Part shown: in pieces, positions 19,232 to 27,883 of the stretch
Layout: every line of letters starts with the position of its first letter
Position numbering within the stretch: the stretch's first letter is position 1
Assembly (NCBI GenBank): GCA_963697365.1
Contig: CAVONT010000005.1
Span: forward strand, 1-64,000
Length of the DNA: 64,000 bases
Direction: 5' to 3'
Source of the DNA: CAIXZV01 sp963697365
GTDB taxonomy: Bacteria > Chloroflexota > Limnocylindria > Limnocylindrales > CSP1-4
Notes under the pieces: model-generated
The model's database searches: none
Seen by the model: the letters and a program-made list of their open reading frames with translations, nothing else
Told to the model about the DNA's origin: nothing
Made by a program: the position numbers and the translations under genes

Positions 19232-19438
19232 ATGGGTGTGCCGAAGCGAAAGGTCGCTCACGCACGGCAGATGGACCGGCGGAGCCACCACGCCCTCACC
19301 CTGCCGCAGCTCGTCGAGTGCACGCACTGCCATGAGCCGAAGCTGCCGTACCGAGTGTGCCCGGCCTGCGGCTGGTACAACGGCCGGCAGGCCGTGGAGC
19401 TCAAGACGGCAGGCGGCGCGGGCGAGGATTCCGCGTAG
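19232..19438 (+). CDS. rpmF: 50S ribosomal protein L32
   Basis: 68 residues. Begins MGVPKRKVAHARQMDRRSHH, the basic L32 N-terminus, and has a zinc ribbon ECTHCHEPKLPYRVCPACGWYNGR with two Cys-x2-Cys pairs. RBS GAGGAG lies about 10 bases upstream. The order DUF177-rpmF-plsX is the classical one. Confidence 0.97.
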   Translation: MGVPKRKVAHARQMDRRSHHALTLPQLVECTHCHEPKLPYRVCPACGWYNGRQAVELKTAGGAGEDSA

Positions 19439-19492
19439 CCAGGGCATGAGCCCTTGCCAGGACCAGCCGCGTACCACGACACCAGCAACGTC

Positions 19493-20569
19493 ATGACTGC
19501 ATCCGACGCCGCGCCCGAGCGCGGCGTCCGCGTTGCCGTCGACGCGATGGGCGGCGACCGCGGAGCGTCCGAGGTCGTGCCGGGCGCGGTCAAGTGGGCC
19601 GCGGACCACCCGGCTGACGCCGTCATCCTTGTCGGTGACGTGCCGCTGCTCAAGCAGCTCGCCCCCGATGCGCCACCCAACGTCAGCTTCGTGCACGGGC
19701 CCGAGATCATCGGCATGGACGAGCACCCGGCGCGAGCGCTCGCCCGCAAGAAGCAGGCCTCGATCCGGATCGCCACTGAGCTCGTCCGGGATGGCGAGGC
19801 CGACGCCGTTGTGACCGCCGGCCACACCGGGGCGGGATTCGCGGCCGGCAAGCTGATCCTGGGCTCGCTTCCTGGCATCGACCGGCCGGCGCTCGCCGTC
19901 CAGCTGCCCGGCTCGCGGCCGTTCCTGCTCCTTGACATCGGAGCCAACCCGGACTCCACGGCCGAGAACCTCGCGCAGTACGCGCGCATGGGCTCGATCT
20001 TCGCCGAGCGGGTGATGCACATCCCGAACCCCCGCGTGGCGCTCCTGAGCATCGGCGAGGAGAAGGGGAAGGGCGATGCGCGGATCGCGCGCGCGACCGA
20101 GCTGATCGACGAGACGGACCTGAACTTCATCGGCAACGTCGAGGGCCGTGACCTCAACACGTTCGTTGCCGATGTCGTCGTCTGCGACGCGGTCCTGGGC
20201 AACGTCGTCATCAAGTTCTTCGAGGGCCTGTCGGGCTACATCCTCAAGGACCTGCTCGCGGGTGAGTTCCGCCGCAACCTGCGCGGCAAGCTCGCCTACC
20301 TCCTGATGCGTCCGGGGATCGAGCGGATCCGGGCCCAGTTCGACTACGAGGTCGTGGGCGCATCGCCGCTGCTCGGCGTCCGGGGGATGCTGCTGATCAC
20401 CCACGGATCCGCCCGCCGGCGCATGATCTGGTATGCCGTGGAGACCGCGGCGGTCGCCGTGCGCGGCCAGGTGACCCAGCAGATCGCCGACTCGCTCGGC
20501 ATGCCGGATCTCGCGGAAGCGTCACCCGCGACGGATGGGGCCGTCGACCCGGCAAGGAGCGTTGACTGA
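19493..20569 (+). CDS. plsX: Phosphate acyltransferase PlsX
   Basis: 358 residues from ATG 19493. Converts acyl-ACP and phosphate to acyl-phosphate for PlsY, starting phospholipid synthesis. Characteristic segments: VAVDAMGGDRGASEVVPGA, VTAGHTGAGFAAGKLILG, LLDIGANPDSTAENLAQYA, LLSIGEEKGKG, FIGNVEGRDLN and VVCDAVLGNVVIKFFEG. The frame is open to 19454 but 19493 gives the normal N-terminus. acpP lies 0.8 kb downstream and a FakA-like kinase upstream, so acyl-phosphate supply is clustered. Confidence 0.95.
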   Translation: MTASDAAPERGVRVAVDAMGGDRGASEVVPGAVKWAADHPADAVILVGDVPLLKQLAPDAPPNVSFVHGPEIIGMDEHPARALARKKQASIRIATELVRDGEADAVVTAGHTGAGFAAGKLILGSLPGIDRPALAVQLPGSRPFLLLDIGANPDSTAENLAQYARMGSIFAERVMHIPNPRVALLSIGEEKGKGDARIARATELIDETDLNFIGNVEGRDLNTFVADVVVCDAVLGNVVIKFFEGLSGYILKDLLAGEFRRNLRGKLAYLLMRPGIERIRAQFDYEVVGASPLLGVRGMLLITHGSARRRMIWYAVETAAVAVRGQVTQQIADSLGMPDLAEASPATDGAVDPARSVD

Positions 20570-20570
20570 C

Positions 20571-20879
20571 ATGAGCTCGCTGTCCGTCGGGACCGACGTG
20601 ATCCGTGAGACCGTGCGCCTCGCGGCCCTCGAGGTTCCGGGCGTCTTGAAGGTCGGCCGCGGAGGCCGCCGCTGGCGCGTCCTCACGCGTGGAGCGCCGG
20701 TGCGCGTCCGTGTGCACGATGGCCGCGTCGACGTGACCGTGTGGCTGGTCGCCCGTCCCCGGCAACGCCTGGTGCCGCTCACCGCGCAGGTCCGGGACGC
20801 CATCGGTGCGGCCATCGAGCGACTGCTGGGCCTCGAGATGGGCTCGGTGACCGTCCTGGTCGATGGCATCGGAGGCTGA
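20571..20879 (+). CDS. Asp23/Gls24 family protein (second copy)
   Basis: 102 residues, a short Asp23 domain: IRETVRLAALEVPGVLKVGR, then RVHDGRVDVTVWLVARP and QVRDAIGAAIERLLGLEMGSV. AAGGAG at 20554-20559 is a plausible RBS. It overlaps nusB by 17 bases. Compared with the first Asp23 gene (12266-12697) it lacks the long tail, and the two share only the fold pattern. Confidence 0.8.
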   Translation: MSSLSVGTDVIRETVRLAALEVPGVLKVGRGGRRWRVLTRGAPVRVRVHDGRVDVTVWLVARPRQRLVPLTAQVRDAIGAAIERLLGLEMGSVTVLVDGIGG

Positions 20880-21345
20880 GGCCCGGCGTCCTCGCCGCGA
20901 CCACGCCGGAGAGGACCGGGTCCGCAGCCGCCGCGCAGCCCGCCGTCTCGCGCTGGCGGCCGTGTTCGAGGCGGAGTTCGGGCAGCGGACGCCGGAGGCC
21001 GTCCTGGAGCGACACCTCGCCGAGGAGGGCGACGCGGACACGGCGGCCTACTCCCGGGAGCTCGTCGGGATCGTGACGGCCAACCGGGCGGATCTCGACG
21101 CGCAGATCACGGCTGCCGCACCCCAGTATCCCGTTGTCTCACTTGCCCGGATGGACCGCGCCCTGCTGCGTTGCGCCCTTGGTGAAGTGCTACACTCGCC
21201 CGCGACGCCGGCCCGGGTGGCCATTGCCGAGTGGGTTGAGCTTGCTCGCACCTACTCGGGGGAACCGATGCGGCGGCTTTTGAACGGCGTTCTCGGACGT
21301 GTTGTCCGGGAGCAGGACGTGACCCGTCGGGACACCCCGATTTGA
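20863..21345 (+). CDS. nusB: Transcription antitermination factor NusB
   Basis: 160 residues. All-helical RNA-binding protein that joins NusE (S10) at boxA of rRNA operons. RSRRAARRLALAAVFEAEF is the Arg-rich helix 1, ARMDRALLRCALGEVLH and VAIAEWVELARTYSGEPMRRLLNGVLGRV the conserved C-terminal helices. The start ATG lies inside the preceding Asp23 gene. Confidence 0.92.
   Translation: MASEAEARRPRRDHAGEDRVRSRRAARRLALAAVFEAEFGQRTPEAVLERHLAEEGDADTAAYSRELVGIVTANRADLDAQITAAAPQYPVVSLARMDRALLRCALGEVLHSPATPARVAIAEWVELARTYSGEPMRRLLNGVLGRVVREQDVTRRDTPI
21188..21196 (+). promoter_or_regulatory. Extended -10 promoter element (TGCTACACT) for acpP
   Basis: TGC-TACACT inside the 3' end of nusB, 160 bases before the acpP start. 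The same nine bases occur before rpsB at 39148-39156. No good -35 at 17-18 bases; the TGn extension could compensate. Confidence 0.5.
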
Positions 21346-21355
21346 GGAGGAGTCA

Positions 21356-21592
21356 GTGGCCAGCACCTACGATCGGCTCAAGAAGATCGTCATCGAGCAG
21401 CTCGGCGTCGACGAGTCCGAGGTGACTCCTGAGGCGTCGTTCGTCGACGACCTCAATGCCGATTCCCTGGACCTGGTCGAGCTCATCATGAGCCTCGAGG
21501 AGGAGTTCGGGACCGAGATCTCCGACGAGGACGCCGAGAAAATCCGGACCGTGCAGGACGCTGTCGACTACATCGAAGAGCACAACTCCTAG
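21356..21592 (+). CDS. acpP: Acyl carrier protein
   Basis: 78 residues, GTG start with RBS GAGGAGG just upstream. The phosphopantetheine site is NADSLDLVEL, Ser37 in the DSL motif. Acidic helix II LVELIMSLEEEFGTEI is typical. Shuttles acyl chains for fatty-acid synthesis and PlsX; CoaD in the same region makes the precursor of its prosthetic group. Confidence 0.97.
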   Translation: MASTYDRLKKIVIEQLGVDESEVTPEASFVDDLNADSLDLVELIMSLEEEFGTEISDEDAEKIRTVQDAVDYIEEHNS

Positions 21593-21611
21593 TCGGCGTC
21601 ACCGGGGCACG

Positions 21612-22433
21612 ATGCACCCGGCCGACGCGCTGACGGAGCGCCTCGGGCTTCCGATCCGCGACCGCGCCCTGCTCGAGCAGGCGCTGGTGCACAGCAGCTG
21701 GCTCCACGAGCACCCTGATGCTGCTCGTGGCCACAATGAGCGTCTTGAGTTCCTCGGGGACGCGGTGGTGAGTCTCGCCGTCTCCGAGGCACTCTTCACG
21801 CGCCACCCCACCGACGACGAAGGGGTCCTCTCCGCGCGCCGTGCGGCGATCGTGAGCACCCCCGGGCTCGCACGCCTTGCGGTACGCCTCGGACTCGGTG
21901 ACTTCCTGTTCCTGGGGGAAGGTGAGGCCCAGCGCGGTGGTCGCGTGCGGCCGTCGCTCCTGGCTTCGGCATTCGAGGCCCTGGTGGGGGCGATCTACAT
22001 GGACCTCGGGTGGGACGTCGCCCGCGACTGGATCCTCCAGTGGGCCGAGGCGGAGATCTCAGCGGACCAGGCGATGACCTCGCTCAAGAGCCCGAAGAGC
22101 CGCCTCCAGGAGCACACGCAGCGCACCACCGGCGACCGCCCCCTCTACCGTCTGGTCGAAGCCGTCGGGCCGGACCACGAGAAGCAGTTCCAGATCGAGG
22201 TGGTCGTCGCCGGGCGCGTCCTCGGCGTGGGCGAGGGGCCGTCACGTCGTGTGGCGGAGACGTCGGCGGCCGCACAGGCACTCGACGTGATCCGCGAGGA
22301 GCGCCAGCGGGCCCGGTCGGCCCGGACGGCCACGGCCACGGCCACGGCCCCCGAACCCGATCCCGAACCCGATCCTGACTCGGACGCAGACGCACCCGTC
22401 GATGACGGCGGCCTCGGCGTCGCCGGCTCGTGA
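21612..22433 (+). CDS. rnc: Ribonuclease III
   Basis: 273 residues. Double-strand-specific endoribonuclease for rRNA and mRNA processing. The signature NERLEFLGDAVVSL begins at about residue 42 with the catalytic Glu and Asp; SAFEALVGAIYMDLGW carries the second acidic pair. A dsRBD follows (KSRLQEHTQRTTGDRPLYRL...RVAETSAAAQALDVI). The last 40 residues are an Ala-Thr then Glu-Pro-Asp-rich tail. Stop overlaps smc (GTGA), the common rnc-smc-ftsY cluster. Confidence 0.95.
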   Translation: MHPADALTERLGLPIRDRALLEQALVHSSWLHEHPDAARGHNERLEFLGDAVVSLAVSEALFTRHPTDDEGVLSARRAAIVSTPGLARLAVRLGLGDFLFLGEGEAQRGGRVRPSLLASAFEALVGAIYMDLGWDVARDWILQWAEAEISADQAMTSLKSPKSRLQEHTQRTTGDRPLYRLVEAVGPDHEKQFQIEVVVAGRVLGVGEGPSRRVAETSAAAQALDVIREERQRARSARTATATATAPEPDPEPDPDSDADAPVDDGGLGVAGS

Positions 22434-25400
22434 GCGCCCCGGCCCGTCTCCTGGGTCTGCGTGTCCAAGGGTTCAAGTCCTTCGCCGAGCGCACCCTGGT
22501 CGAGTTCGGGCCAGGTGTCAGCGCGATCGTCGGTCCCAACGGGTCTGGCAAATCGAACCTCGCCGACGCCCTCCGCTGGGCCTTGGGCGAACAGGGGCGC
22601 AGCCTCCGCATCCGCAAGTCCGAGGATGTCATCTGGGCAGGCTCGGAGAAGCGCTCCGCGCAGGGCATGGCGGACGTGACCCTCGTCATCGACAACAGCG
22701 ACGCCCTCCTGCCGGTCGAGTACACGGTCGTGGAGCTTGGCCGGCGCCTGTACCGGTCGGGCGAGAACGACTACCTGCTCAACAAGCAGCGTGTGCGCCT
22801 GCGGGACCTCCAGGACCTCCTGGACTCTGCGAACCTCGCTGAGAACGCCTTCCTGTTCATCGGCCAGGGCATGGTCGACCAGGCGCTCGCGCTGCGTCCG
22901 GAGGAGCGCCGGCCGCTGTTCGAGGAGGTCGCGGGAGTCCGGCGCCACGAGCGTCGCCGCCGCAAGGCCGAGGAGCAGCTGGGCGAAGCCGAGGGCAACC
23001 TGGCACGCGTCGAGGATGTCCTTGCCGAGCTGCGGCCGCAGGCCCGCCGGCTGGGCCACATGGCCGAGCAGCAGGCGACGCGCATGACAGCCGGCGAGGA
23101 GCTGGCCGCAGCGCTGATCGCCGCGGCGCACGGGCGCTGGCACGAGGCCGCAGAGCGATCGACCGGTGCGCAGGGTCGCCAGGATGCCGTGCGGATGGAG
23201 ACCGACCGAGCGCTCGAGGCGCTCGAGACCGCCGAGTCGACCGTGGCAGCGATCGCCGCCTCGATGGCCGAGCGGGCCGACGCCGAGCGCGATCGCCGTG
23301 CCGTCCACGAGGCGGCGCGCACGGAGCTCACGGGACTCGGGCTGCGCGAGGCACGCGCGGCCGGCGAGATCGAGGCTGCCGCCCGCGATCGCCTGCGCAT
23401 CGCCGGCGAGCGCGCCGCCGCAGAGGCCGACACCGCATCCCAGCGCAGGATCCTCGCCGAGGCCGTGCCCGAGATGGACCTCGAGCTCGAGGCAGCGCTC
23501 GGCGAGGCGGACCGTGCGCTGGCCGAGGCGCTCGCTGAGCTCGGATCGCTGCGAGCCGCCTCCAGGGCTCGGGGTGACGAGCTGGCCGCGCTGCGCCGGG
23601 CCGAGAGTGCCCGGGCATCCGAGGCCGAGACCGCCCGGCGCCGGCACGCAGAGTCGGACCGGCGCGCCGCCGACGAGCGGGCGAAGGCGGCAGCGTCCGA
23701 GGAGCGGCGCGCGCGCCTGGAGCTGGCGCTCGTCGACGCCCGTGCGGCGCTTGCCGCTGCGGCCGGGGAGGAGGCCGATGCCGTGGCCGCGCGGGAGGAG
23801 GCACGGAGCCGCTCCGACGCCGCCGAGGGCACCCGCCGTGCGGTCGCCGAGCGTGCCGCCAGGGCCGGGTCGGCGCTGGCGTCTGCGAGGGGCCGCCTCG
23901 AGCAGGTCCAGAAGCGGCTCGCCGAGGAGGAGGACCGGGGGATCGCGCGCGCCGCCCGCAAGGTGGGCGGCAGGCGGGTGGACGAGGATCTCGGCGTGGA
24001 GCCATCCCTGCGCGCGGCCGTCGAGGCGGCGCTTGGCGAGCTGGCCCGCGCCTACGTGGTGGAGCGCGGAGGGGCCGCATCCCTGGGCTCGGAGCGCGGG
24101 CACCTGGTGGTCCAGGAGCGCCTCGCGGCCGAGAAGCTCCCGGGCGGTGGCACGACGGTCGACCTCCGCCGGCTGGAGGATGTGCTGGCTGCGACCGGGG
24201 GCGGCCGCCTGGCCGATGCCGTGCGGCGTGATCCGAACGGAGCGGTGCGGGCACTGCTGGCCCGGGTGACCTGGGCGCCGGACCTGGCATCGGTCCTCGA
24301 GGTGCAGCAGGTGCTGCCGCTGGGCTGGCTGTGCGTGACCCGCGACGGGACCGCCGCGGTCGATCCGCTCACGGTGCGGTTCGGGCGTGGGGACTCGCCC
24401 CTCGAGCGGCGAGCGGAGGCTGAGAAGCTCGCGCGCGAGGTCGACGTGCTCCAGGCCGAGGCGGATGCCGCGGAGGCCGAGACGACGAGCACCGTGAAGG
24501 CGGCGACCGAGGCTCGGGCGGCGCTCGAGCAGGCACGCGCGACAGAGTCCGGCACGGCGGCCCGCCGCCGGCGCGCCGAGGACCTGGAGCGGGCCGCAGG
24601 TCGCGAGCTCGAGGCGGCGGCACGCGAGGCGGCATGGCACCAGGCCCAGGCCGAGCGGCTGACCGCCGAGGCAGACCGGGCGGCGCAGGCACTCGCGGCG
24701 CTCGAGGCACGGCCGGCGGCCGAGCTGCCGTCCGGCGACACCGCGGTGGCCGAGCAGCAGGCGGTCCGCGCGTGGGAGGGGCGGATCTCGGACCTCCGGT
24801 CGCGTCGTGACCGCCTCGCGAACGATGTCGCGGGGCACGAGCGCGCCCGTCGCGATGCCGAGGGCCGCCGGGCACGGGCGGAGGCGTCGCTTGCCATGGC
24901 GGAAGCCCGCATCGCGGGCGCGGAGCGGGACCTCGCGCTCCTCGAGGATCGCGAGAAGGCTGCCACCGACGAGCGCGACACGGTCGTCGGCGAGCTCGCC
25001 GCCGCCACCGCCCGCGAGCAGCAGGCTCGCGCGATGCTCGAGGGGCTCCTGGCCGACGACCGCGCCGAGCGGTCCCGCCTGGCCGAGGCCGAGCGCGCGG
25101 CCACCGCCGCCCGCGAGCGCCTGCGTGCAGCCGATGACCGGGCACGGGCAGCCGACGTCGCCGTGCTCGAGTCCCGCATGGCGCTCGACGCCCTGCGGGA
25201 GCAGCTCCTCGTCGAGCTCGCGGGCCTGGGCGAGGTGGGGCTCCGGCACCTGGCCGAGGCGGCAGGCGTGCCGGTGCTCGAGCTGGTCGGTCCCGAGCTG
25301 GCCGAGGCCGAGGCCGCGGCCGCGACCGGCGATGGCGGGCTGGTCGAGCCAGCTGACGTCCGGCCCGGCGACGCCAGCTCGCGCGCCTGGTCCGATGAGC

Positions 25401-26230
25401 TCGACGACGGCCCCGCCGAGGACTCCGAGACCGCAGCCTTCGAGCGCGCCCTCGACCTGCTCGCCCCACGCTGGACCGACGCGGCCCCGCTGGGCGAGAC
25501 CCCGTCGCAGGGCCGGCTCACGACCCTCCGCCGCCGCTTCCATGAGCTGGGCGCGGCCAACCCGTTCGCGGTGGACGAGTACCGTGCCGTCCGCGAGCGC
25601 CTCGAGATGCTCGGCGCCCAGGACAAGGACCTGCGCGAGGCCATTGCCAAGACGCGCGCCCTGATCGCGGACCTCGACGTCCTGATCGCCACCCAGTTCC
25701 GGGCCACCTTCGCCCAGCTCGAGGTCGCCTTCGACAAGCGGTTCCAGCAGCTGTTCGGCGGAGGCTTCGCGAAGCTCATCCTCACGGATCCGGCGGACTT
25801 GTCGGCGACGGGCATCGAGATCACGGCCCGGCCGCCCGGCAAGAAGCCGCAGGCGCTCAACATGCTGTCCGGCGGCGAGCGCACGCTCACGGCGGTCGCG
25901 CTCCTGTTCGCGATGCTCGAGGTTCGGCCGGCGCCGTTCTGCGTGCTCGATGAGGTCGACGCGGCCTTGGACGAGGCCAACATCGGGAGGTTCACCGACG
26001 CCCTCCGCGAGCTCACGACCACCACCCAGTTCATCGTGATCACCCACAACCGCGGCACCATCGAGTCGGCCGACGCCCTGTACGGGGTCACCGTCGGCGA
26101 CGATTCGGTCAGCCGCGTGATCAGCCTGCGACTCGATGAGGCGCAGGCCATCGCCGACCACCGGCGCACGGAGGTCCGTTCGGTCCTCGCGGGCGACGCG
26201 GCCGGCACTTCGGAGGGCAGGAAGCGCTGA
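22430..26230 (+). CDS. smc: Chromosome segregation protein SMC
   Basis: 1266 residues in one frame. Condensin ATPase that extrudes and organises DNA loops. N-terminal head: LRVQGFKSFAERTLVEFGPG and Walker A GPNGSGKS at 35-42, then ALGEQGRSLRIRKSEDVIWAG. Two long Ala/Glu/Arg-rich coiled coils flank a hinge around residues 510-650 (EPSLRAAVEAALGELARAYV...). C-terminal head: signature LSGGERTLTAVALLFA from residue 1146, Walker B CVLDEVDAALDEANI and ITHNRGTIE. Slightly longer than the usual 1180 because of an acidic insert near residues 965-1010. No scpA/scpB in the window. Confidence 0.96.
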   Translation: MSAPARLLGLRVQGFKSFAERTLVEFGPGVSAIVGPNGSGKSNLADALRWALGEQGRSLRIRKSEDVIWAGSEKRSAQGMADVTLVIDNSDALLPVEYTVVELGRRLYRSGENDYLLNKQRVRLRDLQDLLDSANLAENAFLFIGQGMVDQALALRPEERRPLFEEVAGVRRHERRRRKAEEQLGEAEGNLARVEDVLAELRPQARRLGHMAEQQATRMTAGEELAAALIAAAHGRWHEAAERSTGAQGRQDAVRMETDRALEALETAESTVAAIAASMAERADAERDRRAVHEAARTELTGLGLREARAAGEIEAAARDRLRIAGERAAAEADTASQRRILAEAVPEMDLELEAALGEADRALAEALAELGSLRAASRARGDELAALRRAESARASEAETARRRHAESDRRAADERAKAAASEERRARLELALVDARAALAAAAGEEADAVAAREEARSRSDAAEGTRRAVAERAARAGSALASARGRLEQVQKRLAEEEDRGIARAARKVGGRRVDEDLGVEPSLRAAVEAALGELARAYVVERGGAASLGSERGHLVVQERLAAEKLPGGGTTVDLRRLEDVLAATGGGRLADAVRRDPNGAVRALLARVTWAPDLASVLEVQQVLPLGWLCVTRDGTAAVDPLTVRFGRGDSPLERRAEAEKLAREVDVLQAEADAAEAETTSTVKAATEARAALEQARATESGTAARRRRAEDLERAAGRELEAAAREAAWHQAQAERLTAEADRAAQALAALEARPAAELPSGDTAVAEQQAVRAWEGRISDLRSRRDRLANDVAGHERARRDAEGRRARAEASLAMAEARIAGAERDLALLEDREKAATDERDTVVGELAAATAREQQARAMLEGLLADDRAERSRLAEAERAATAARERLRAADDRARAADVAVLESRMALDALREQLLVELAGLGEVGLRHLAEAAGVPVLELVGPELAEAEAAAATGDGGLVEPADVRPGDASSRAWSDELDDGPAEDSETAAFERALDLLAPRWTDAAPLGETPSQGRLTTLRRRFHELGAANPFAVDEYRAVRERLEMLGAQDKDLREAIAKTRALIADLDVLIATQFRATFAQLEVAFDKRFQQLFGGGFAKLILTDPADLSATGIEITARPPGKKPQALNMLSGGERTLTAVALLFAMLEVRPAPFCVLDEVDAALDEANIGRFTDALRELTTTTQFIVITHNRGTIESADALYGVTVGDDSVSRVISLRLDEAQAIADHRRTEVRSVLAGDAAGTSEGRKR

Positions 26231-26568
26231 TGCCGTTGTTCCACCACGACCACAAGGACGAGCAGCCCGAGCTGGATCCCGAGGCCGAGGCGATCGCCGA
26301 GTCCGCCGAGCCCGACCTGGACGACGCTGACGCTCCCGAGGGCATGGTCCGCTCCCTGTACCCCGAGGGCGGCCTCGAGCCGGATCTCATCGGCGACGAG
26401 TGGAAGCAGGGCTCGCCCGACGAGGCCGTGCCCGAGCCGAACGAGCTCGAGTGGGATCTCGCCGAGGCGCCGGGCGCGCTGCTGGGTGGCACGGGCGAGG
26501 TCGATCCGGCCCCGATCATCCCCATGCCCGAGGTCACGCACGGGCGCCACGAGGATCCAACGAGCTGA
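26230..26568 (+). CDS. Small acidic protein sharing a motif with the FtsY N-terminus
   Basis: 112 residues, extremely acidic, wedged between smc and ftsY with overlapping or abutting ends (ATG directly at the smc stop). No domain is recognised. Residues 52-67 read DLIGDEWKQGSPDEAV; the same 16-residue block, with two changes (DLIGDEWQQGSPDQAV), occurs in the acidic N-terminal region of the adjacent FtsY. The gene therefore looks like a partial duplicate of the FtsY A-domain, or both carry a shared interaction motif. Starts MPLFHHDHKDEQ. Intrinsically disordered by composition. Confidence 0.7.
   Translation: MPLFHHDHKDEQPELDPEAEAIAESAEPDLDDADAPEGMVRSLYPEGGLEPDLIGDEWKQGSPDEAVPEPNELEWDLAEAPGALLGGTGEVDPAPIIPMPEVTHGRHEDPTS
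26383..26430 (+). repeat. 48-bp direct repeat, copy 1 (copy 2 at 26679-26726)
   Basis: The two copies differ at three of 48 positions and encode the shared DLIGDEW-x-QGSPD-x-AV block in the small acidic protein and in FtsY. Copies are 296 bases apart in the same frame and orientation. Confidence 0.85.
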
Positions 26569-27788
26569 TGCGCTTCTTCCGGCGCGGCGGACAGCCGCAG
26601 GACCAGCAGCCCGAGCAGCCGGCGGAGGAGCGGGATGCCCCGGCCGAGGAGGCCCAGGCACTCGAGGCGCCGGCCGACGACCTCATCGGCGACGAGTGGC
26701 AGCAGGGCTCGCCCGACCAGGCCGTGACCGAGGACGTCCCGGTCGACGCCGTGCCCGCCCTCCACCCGGTCACCGGCGGGGCGGGGATCGTGGAGCCGGT
26801 GTTCGTGCCGGAGCTGGCGGCCCCGGAGCCGGCGCCGGTCCAGTGGGCGTGGGGCGCCGACTACAGTCCCGAGAAGGCCGACGCCGCCCGTCGCGAGCGG
26901 GAACGTGAGCAGCTGGAGGCTGGCCTCGAGAAGTCCCGGACCGGCTTCGGCGCCCGTCTCCTGTCCGCGTTCCGCAGCGGTGACCAGGCCGACTGGGACG
27001 AGATCGAGGAGACGCTGATCACCGGGGACGTGGGTGCCACGCTCTCCATCGACCTGGTCGAGCGGGCCCGCAAGCGCAGGGACGTCACGCCCGAGGAGGC
27101 GGTCCGCTCGGAGCTCGCCGGACTACTCGCCAAGCGTGACGCCGACCACTGGGAACCCACCCCGTCGGCCGAGGGCATGCCCGCCATCGTCCTCGTGGTG
27201 GGCGTCAACGGCACCGGCAAGACCACCACCATCGGCAAGCTGGCCGCCCGCGAGCGCGCCATGGGCCGCCGGGTCCTCCTCGCCGCCGCCGACACCTTCC
27301 GCGCCGCCGCCATCGAGCAGCTGGGGATCTGGGCCGAGCGGACCGGGGCTGACATCGTCGCCCACAAGGCCAACGCCGACCCGGCAGCCGTCGTGTACGA
27401 CGCGCTCGACGCCGCCATCGCACGCCACGCCGACATCGTCATCGCCGACACCGCCGGCCGCCTCCACACCAAGTCGAACCTGATGGACGAGCTGTCCAAG
27501 GTCCGCCGCGTCATCGACAAGCGCATCCCGGGCGCCATCGTGGAGACATTCTTCGTCCTCGACGCCACCACCGGCCAGAACGGCCTCGCCCAGGCGAAGG
27601 CCTTCAACGACTCGGTGGGCCTGACGGGGGTGGTGCTGACCAAGCTCGACTCCACCGCCAAGGGCGGCATCGTGTTCGCGATCGAGAAGGAGCTCGGCGT
27701 CCCGGTCCGCTTCGTCGGGGTGGGGGAGAAGGTGGACGACCTGCTCCCGTTCGATCCGGAGGGCTTCGTCGCCGCGCTGTTCGAGTAG
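26568..27788 (+). CDS. ftsY: Signal recognition particle receptor FtsY
   Basis: 406 residues. SRP receptor GTPase at the membrane. It begins MRFFRRGGQ, a basic amphipathic start suited to lipid contact, then an acidic A-domain (about residues 15-100) holding the repeat block. The NG domain follows: FGARLLSAFRSGDQADWDEI (N), GVNGTGKTTTIGKLA (G1, from about residue 212), AADTFRAAAIEQLG, DTAGRLHTKSNLMDELSK (G3) and LTKLDSTAKGG (G4), VRFVGVGEKVDDLLPF (G5). The partner Ffh is encoded 1.5 kb downstream. Confidence 0.96.
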   Translation: MRFFRRGGQPQDQQPEQPAEERDAPAEEAQALEAPADDLIGDEWQQGSPDQAVTEDVPVDAVPALHPVTGGAGIVEPVFVPELAAPEPAPVQWAWGADYSPEKADAARREREREQLEAGLEKSRTGFGARLLSAFRSGDQADWDEIEETLITGDVGATLSIDLVERARKRRDVTPEEAVRSELAGLLAKRDADHWEPTPSAEGMPAIVLVVGVNGTGKTTTIGKLAARERAMGRRVLLAAADTFRAAAIEQLGIWAERTGADIVAHKANADPAAVVYDALDAAIARHADIVIADTAGRLHTKSNLMDELSKVRRVIDKRIPGAIVETFFVLDATTGQNGLAQAKAFNDSVGLTGVVLTKLDSTAKGGIVFAIEKELGVPVRFVGVGEKVDDLLPFDPEGFVAALFE

Positions 27789-27883
27789 GGCGAGCGCCCA
27801 ACAACGCGGCTGACTTCCCGAAGTCGATCGCGGAGATGGACATCTGCTATCCGGCTGACCTCCAGGCCTGACCGGCGCGCGCG

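Noticed and set aside
22145..26161. Very long open frame antisense to smc (over 1300 codons)
   Set aside because: GC-rich coding DNA with biased third positions leaves the opposite strand open; the predicted protein is Arg/Ala/Gly-rich with no domain, while smc on the plus strand is fully recognisable.
27123..27883. Extension of the MFS transporter antisense through ftsY
   Set aside because: Frame stays open only because one extra base near 27920 hides the stop at 27884; the extended part lacks membrane helices.
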